From Gemmatimonadales bacterium UBA2989 (GTDB lineage: Bacteria; Gemmatimonadota; Gemmatimonadetes; Longimicrobiales; Gaopeijiaceae), in contig DEAF01000031.1 in NCBI GenBank assembly GCA_002346625.1, positions 1 to 53,656 of the forward strand: a stretch of DNA of 53,656 nt, written 5' to 3'. Made by a program: the position numbers and the translations under genes. This document shows, one piece after another, positions 49,944-53,656 of this stretch. The notes beneath the pieces are model-generated. The model made no database searches and was not told the origin of the DNA. It worked only from the letters and a program-made list of their open reading frames with translations. How positions within the stretch are numbered: position 1 is the first letter of the stretch; every line of letters begins with the position of its first letter.

Positions 49944-51212
49944 CTATTCTCCATTCCAAGCTCTAATGGCTAGGCAGACATTGTGCCCACCGAAACCAAA
50001 AGAGTTCGTAAGTGCTATTGAGACGTCACGTTCAACAACTCCATGTTGAGCATAATCTAGGTCACAGTCAGGGTCAGGGTCAGAGTAATTAATGGTCGGA
50101 GGAATCAATCCGGTTTTACAACTAAGTGCTGTAATAACTGTTTCAAGTCCTCCAGCTGCACCAAGAAGGTGCCCTGTCATGGATTTAGTTGAACCTACAA
50201 TAATCGAATACGCTGCATCACCCATGACTTCTTTTATTGCCATAGTTTCATTGCGGTCATTGGCTATAGTGGATGTTCCATGGGCATTGATGTAATCCAC
50301 ATCATCTGCCCTAATCCCCGCGTCTTTTAGAGCCATACGCATAGCGTATTGAGCTCCCTTGCCCTCGGGGGCCGGCAATGTGATGTGGTATGCGTCTGCA
50401 GAAACACCGTACCCTATTACTTCAGCTATAATCGGGGCACTTCTTTTTATCGCAAACTCAAGAGATTCTAGCACCACGCATCCTGACCCTTCACCAATCA
50501 CAAATCCATCGCGCCCGGCATCAAAGGGGCGGGAGGCGCCTTCTGGATTTTCGTTACGAGTGGATAGGGCTTTCATGTTTGCAAATCCTGATACACATAA
50601 GGGTGTAATAGTGGCTTCAGATCCTCCTGCTATCATCACGTCAGCATCACCTCGCTCAATAAACCTGAATGCATCACCAATAGCATGAGCACTAGAGGCA
50701 CATGCTGATACTGTAGCGTAGTTCGCCCCCTTGGCTCCGTATCGGATTGATATCAGCCCTGCAGCGATGTCAGGTATAAACATGGGAATAAAGAAAGGAC
50801 TTACTCTTTTTGGCCCTTTTTTGTTATACACATCGTGCTGAGTTTCTAACGTAGATATCCCACCTATTCCACTTCCAAAGATTACACCGAAGCGTTCGGG
50901 TTGTATCTCAGCAGATTCTATATCCAATCCGGATCCATTCATGGCTTCAGCAGCAGCTACGATAGCGAATTGGGCAAAACGATCCAGCCTTTTTATCTCT
51001 TTAGGGTCCAAAAGGTTGGAAGGGTTGAATTCTTTAACTTCACAAGCGATACGTGTGGAGAATTGATCGTTGGTATCAAAGTGAGTTATTGATGTTGCCC
51101 CACTCTTGCCAGCTAAGAGGGAGTCCCAGGTCGATGTTGTATCATTGCCCAGGGGAGTTACAGTACCAAGGCCAGTAATAACGACCCTTCGGCTATTGAT
51201 TGGGGGATTCAT
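49944..51212 (-). CDS. fabF: Beta-ketoacyl-ACP synthase II
   Basis: Elongates acyl-ACP with malonyl-ACP in fatty acid synthesis. The 422 residues carry VVITGLGTVTPLGN, the nucleophile in SACASSAH, the histidines in NAHGTSTIANDR and GHLLGAAGG, and the closing SFGFGGHN. It is 32 bases after acpP, in the usual order. Confidence 0.97.
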   Translation of the reverse strand: MNPPINSRRVVITGLGTVTPLGNDTTSTWDSLLAGKSGATSITHFDTNDQFSTRIACEVKEFNPSNLLDPKEIKRLDRFAQFAIVAAAEAMNGSGLDIESAEIQPERFGVIFGSGIGGISTLETQHDVYNKKGPKRVSPFFIPMFIPDIAAGLISIRYGAKGANYATVSACASSAHAIGDAFRFIERGDADVMIAGGSEATITPLCVSGFANMKALSTRNENPEGASRPFDAGRDGFVIGEGSGCVVLESLEFAIKRSAPIIAEVIGYGVSADAYHITLPAPEGKGAQYAMRMALKDAGIRADDVDYINAHGTSTIANDRNETMAIKEVMGDAAYSIIVGSTKSMTGHLLGAAGGLETVITALSCKTGLIPPTINYSDPDPDCDLDYAQHGVVERDVSIALTNSFGFGGHNVCLAIRAWNGE

Positions 51213-51244
51213 CTAAAAATGTTTTGTGAAGGAATGCGAAATAA

Positions 51245-51484
51245 TTATTCAGCATTCTTCTCAATGTAATCTATCGCATCCCCTACTGTGGTCATTTGTT
51301 CTGCGTCTTCATCAGAAATATCAATGGCAAATTCTTCTTCGAAAGCCATTACCATTTCTACTGTGTCAAGAGAGTCAGCTCCCAGATCGTCCACAAACGC
51401 TGCATCTGTTGTCACTTTTTCAGGATCGACACCTAATTCATTGACGATTATCTCCTTGACTCTCGATGCTGTATTGTCAGACAT
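51245..51484 (-). CDS. acpP: Acyl carrier protein
   Basis: A 79-residue acidic four-helix protein that carries acyl chains on a phosphopantetheine arm at Ser38 in GADSLDTVE. A strong GGAGG ribosome site six bases before ATG 51484 fits its expected high expression. Placed between fabG and fabF. Confidence 0.98.
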   Translation of the reverse strand: MSDNTASRVKEIIVNELGVDPEKVTTDAAFVDDLGADSLDTVEMVMAFEEEFAIDISDEDAEQMTTVGDAIDYIEKNAE

Positions 51485-51550
51485 GATACCTCCGTCAGGA
51501 TGAACTTTTTAAAATATCAGTAATATTAAGCTATTAAAATATACTCTCTG

Positions 51551-52288
51551 TCACATTACCATACCCCCATCCACAGAAATAATCTGGCCGGTAATGTAGT
51601 GGGCGGCAGGTCCAGCAAGAAAACGTACGAGATCAGCCACGTCGCTTGGCCTTCCTAAATGACCCATAGGAATCCTGCTATGTAGTTCTTTGACTGTCTC
51701 ATCATCTAGCTCAGCAGTCATATCTGTGTCTATAAAACCAGGTGCAATAGCATTACATCGAACTCCTCGAGGAGCTAGTTCTTGTGCTATACTCTTGGTG
51801 AAACCTATGAGCCCTGCTTTGGATGCTGCATAATTTGCTTGGCCAGGATTTCCAGTGAGCCCAACTACAGACGTAATATTAATAATAACTCCAGCACGAC
51901 GTTTCATCATGTTACGAGCAAGAGCTTTTGTCATATTGAATGCACCCTTGAGGTTCACATTGATAACGTCATCCCAATCTTCTTCTGTCATGCGTATAAA
52001 AAGATTGTCTTTAGTTATTCCTGCATTGTTAACAAGAATGTCTACGGAGCCGAATTCGTTGTTGATTAGTTTCACTATATTTAGAGTATCGACACTGTCG
52101 CTCACATCACAAGTGTATGCTTGGTGTCCATTGTTGCTTAGGCTAGCAACTGCAGAATCTACTCTTTTTTTGTTACGTCCGATAATAGCTAGGGTGCATC
52201 CGGCTCGGGCTAATTCTTGAGATACTGCTAAGCCAATACCCCTAGATCCGCCTGTAACAATGGCCACCTTTTCACTCAATTCGCTCAT
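51551..52288 (-). CDS. fabG: 3-oxoacyl-ACP reductase
   Basis: The NADPH-dependent reductase of fatty acid synthesis. A 245-residue SDR with TGGSRGIG near residue 12, NNAGIT, the serine in NITSVVG, and YAASK (Tyr and Lys). The closing DGGMVM is typical. Follows fabD by 11 bases. Confidence 0.97.
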   Translation of the reverse strand: MSELSEKVAIVTGGSRGIGLAVSQELARAGCTLAIIGRNKKRVDSAVASLSNNGHQAYTCDVSDSVDTLNIVKLINNEFGSVDILVNNAGITKDNLFIRMTEEDWDDVINVNLKGAFNMTKALARNMMKRRAGVIINITSVVGLTGNPGQANYAASKAGLIGFTKSIAQELAPRGVRCNAIAPGFIDTDMTAELDDETVKELHSRIPMGHLGRPSDVADLVRFLAGPAAHYITGQIISVDGGMVM

Positions 52289-52299
52289 ATTTTATCTTT

Positions 52300-53220
52300 C
52301 TAAGCCTTCCAAGTGTCTAGATCTGCACACCCTCCAAGAGAAATACATGGTATTCCTCTAGCGTTTTTCCTGTTCAATCCCCTGAGTACTGAGCCTGGTC
52401 CAATCTCAAGGAATTTTTCTACCCCAGAGTCTACCATATGACTCACTGATTCTGCCCAACGTACGGGAGAAGTTAATTGACGAATAAGAAGGTCGCATGC
52501 TTCTGTACCTGAAGTCACTGGCCCAGATGTAACGTTGGAGACTATGGGATAACGAGGGTCATTAAAGTTTATTTTTTTAAAATGACTCCTGAGCCCATCT
52601 TCTGATGGTAACATTAAGGGGGAATGGAAAGCACCAGATACTTTGAGCTCGACAACTTTTGAGGCCCCATTATCGTAAGCCAGCTGCATCGCTCGCTTTA
52701 TGCTCGACGTGTCTCCACTGATAACAATTTGACCAGGAGAGTTGAAGTTGGCTGGCGTACAAATTTCTGACTGAGTGCTGGCTTGTTCGCATATTGATAC
52801 AACCGCCTCATTATCCATACCTATAACTGCTGCCATGGTTCCTCGGCGGACTTTTCCCGCCGAATACATCAATTCTCCTCTCAGGCGTACTGCACTTAGG
52901 GCGTCAGTAAAATCAAATGTGCCCGCAGCAACGTGGGCTGAGAATTCTCCCAATGAGTGTCCGGCTGCCATTTTAACATCTAAGAGCTCAGATATAATAC
53001 GGAAAACCGCTACTGAATGGGTGAGTATAGCAGGTTGTGCATTCTTTGTTAGCAGGAGTTCTTCCTCAGGCCCCTGCCATGCCAAACGTGATAGTTGAAA
53101 GCCTAGTATGTCATCAGCTTCTTTAAAGGTTTGATCAGCAACAGTATAAGTGTTTGCAAGATCTTGGCCCATGCCAACGTATTGAGATCCTTGGCCAGGA
53201 AAGAGAAGAGCTAGGGACAT
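52300..53220 (-). CDS. fabD: Malonyl-CoA:ACP transacylase
   Basis: Loads malonyl groups onto ACP. The 306 residues contain FPGQGSQYVGMG, the nucleophile serine in GHSLGEF, MAAVIG, and the histidine in SGAFHSPLM. It follows fabH by 35 bases and precedes fabG, as in many bacteria. Confidence 0.97.
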   Translation of the reverse strand: MSLALLFPGQGSQYVGMGQDLANTYTVADQTFKEADDILGFQLSRLAWQGPEEELLLTKNAQPAILTHSVAVFRIISELLDVKMAAGHSLGEFSAHVAAGTFDFTDALSAVRLRGELMYSAGKVRRGTMAAVIGMDNEAVVSICEQASTQSEICTPANFNSPGQIVISGDTSSIKRAMQLAYDNGASKVVELKVSGAFHSPLMLPSEDGLRSHFKKINFNDPRYPIVSNVTSGPVTSGTEACDLLIRQLTSPVRWAESVSHMVDSGVEKFLEIGPGSVLRGLNRKNARGIPCISLGGCADLDTWKA

Positions 53221-53255
53221 GATTATCTAACAGATATTAATTAAAATATTGATGT

Positions 53256-53656
53256 CTACCAGCGTATGGCCACGGCAGACCAATTGAGTCCTGCTCCAAA
53301 AGCAACTGCAAGTATATTCATGCCAGGACTTAACCTTCCTTGTTCCAGGGCTTCGTCCATTGCTACTGGAATCGATGCAGAGCTCATATTTCCATATCGA
53401 TCTACATTTACAAAAACTTTTTCCATCGGAATACCCGAGTATCGAGCTGTGGATTCTATAATACGGAAATTAGCTTGATGTGGAATCAATAGATCTATGT
53501 CTTCGGCATTTAACCCAGATCGGTCTAGGGCTAACGTGGCGCTCTCTGACATACGTTGTACTGCATTCTTGAATACCTCTCGACCTGACATTTTTATTTT
53601 GTCATCTTTGTTGCCAACATTTTTTTCGTCTATGGGTACCGCAGCTCCACCTGATT
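53256..53656 (-). CDS. fabH: Beta-ketoacyl-ACP synthase III, C-terminal part (cut by window edge)
   Basis: Starts fatty acid synthesis from acetyl-CoA and malonyl-ACP. Only the last 132 residues are inside the window; the frame is open to the last base, and the ATG at 53591 is an internal methionine (segment KIKMSGREVFKNAV), not the start. The catalytic histidine is in LIPHQANFRI and the asparagine in DRYGNMSSASIP. The cysteine lies beyond the edge. plsX and rpmF would be expected further out. Confidence 0.96.
   Translation of the reverse strand, partial: SGGAAVPIDEKNVGNKDDKIKMSGREVFKNAVQRMSESATLALDRSGLNAEDIDLLIPHQANFRIIESTARYSGIPMEKVFVNVDRYGNMSSASIPVAMDEALEQGRLSPGMNILAVAFGAGLNWSAVAIRW

Noticed and set aside
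1..53656. CRISPR array, insertion sequence, tRNA or rRNA
   Set aside because: Read for regular spaced repeats, transposase frames with inverted ends and tRNA/rRNA cores on both strands; none found.

Overview
The window reads as chromosomal DNA of a Gram-negative (diderm, LPS-making) bacterium of moderately low GC; hand counts on sampled lines give about 40%, with local outliers. Support for a diderm comes from lptC-lptA-lptB, kdsA and kdsB (KDO for lipopolysaccharide), several lipoproteins with clear lipoboxes, an RlpA-like protein and two Tat-type signal peptides. The order kdsB-pyrG-kdsA-lptC-lptA-lptB-rpoN recurs in deltaproteobacteria- and Gemmatimonadota-like genomes. I would guess an uncultured, perhaps marine, member of such a lineage, but the sequence alone does not fix the phylum. 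I see no tRNA, rRNA, CRISPR array, insertion sequence, phage gene or integration site, and no gene-free stretch above 300 bases.

Region by region. 1-7.2 kb, plus strand: an NTF2/SnoaL-like protein, a Tat-exported NicX-like protein, then thrC-thrB (threonine synthesis) followed by a small unknown protein, an MFS transporter, a MORN-repeat lipoprotein and a DUF1295 membrane protein. 7.2-8.9 kb: a secreted histidine phosphatase (minus) and a Pro-rich lipoprotein (plus) closed by a strong bidirectional terminator. 9.0-14.4 kb, minus: one tightly coupled operon der-plsY-gpsA-merR-surE-pcm-yqaA-like, with overlapping stops and starts. 14.5-20.7 kb: an M23/SH3 lipoprotein, an LVIVD-type secreted protein, a Tat-type SDR protein (minus), a HmuY-like protein with a PLP-dependent threonine/serine dehydratase, and a DUF423 protein (minus). 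20.9-26.1 kb: a Crp/Fnr regulator, a TPR membrane protein, a GC-rich NhaC antiporter, an RlpA-like protein with no ordinary start codon, and an ANK/MATE-like transporter (minus).

26.3-46.0 kb is a long minus-strand run. In transcription order it encodes NAD synthetase, a lone TrpG/PabA amidotransferase, kdsB, pyrG, kdsA, lptC, lptA, lptB, rpoN, then a surface-glycan block: a GT2, wecB, a GT4, a YfhO-like GT-C protein, a flippase-like protein, a polyprenyl-phosphate mannosyltransferase-like GT2, an unknown zinc-ribbon protein, a PlsC-like acyltransferase and a SAM methyltransferase. CtpA-like protease (plus) interrupts at 46.2-47.8 kb. 47.8-53.7 kb, minus, holds fabH (cut by the window edge), fabD, fabG, acpP, fabF, ispF, dedA and xerD.

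Most of the window is envelope construction: fatty acid synthesis, phosphatidic acid synthesis (gpsA, plsY, plsC-like), LPS core sugar and transport, and glycan assembly. The best candidates for something less described are the polyprenyl-phosphate glycosylation block with its unknown zinc-ribbon partner, the exported NicX-like protein, the HmuY-like protein without a receptor, the small protein of the thr operon, and the unusual start of the RlpA-like gene.
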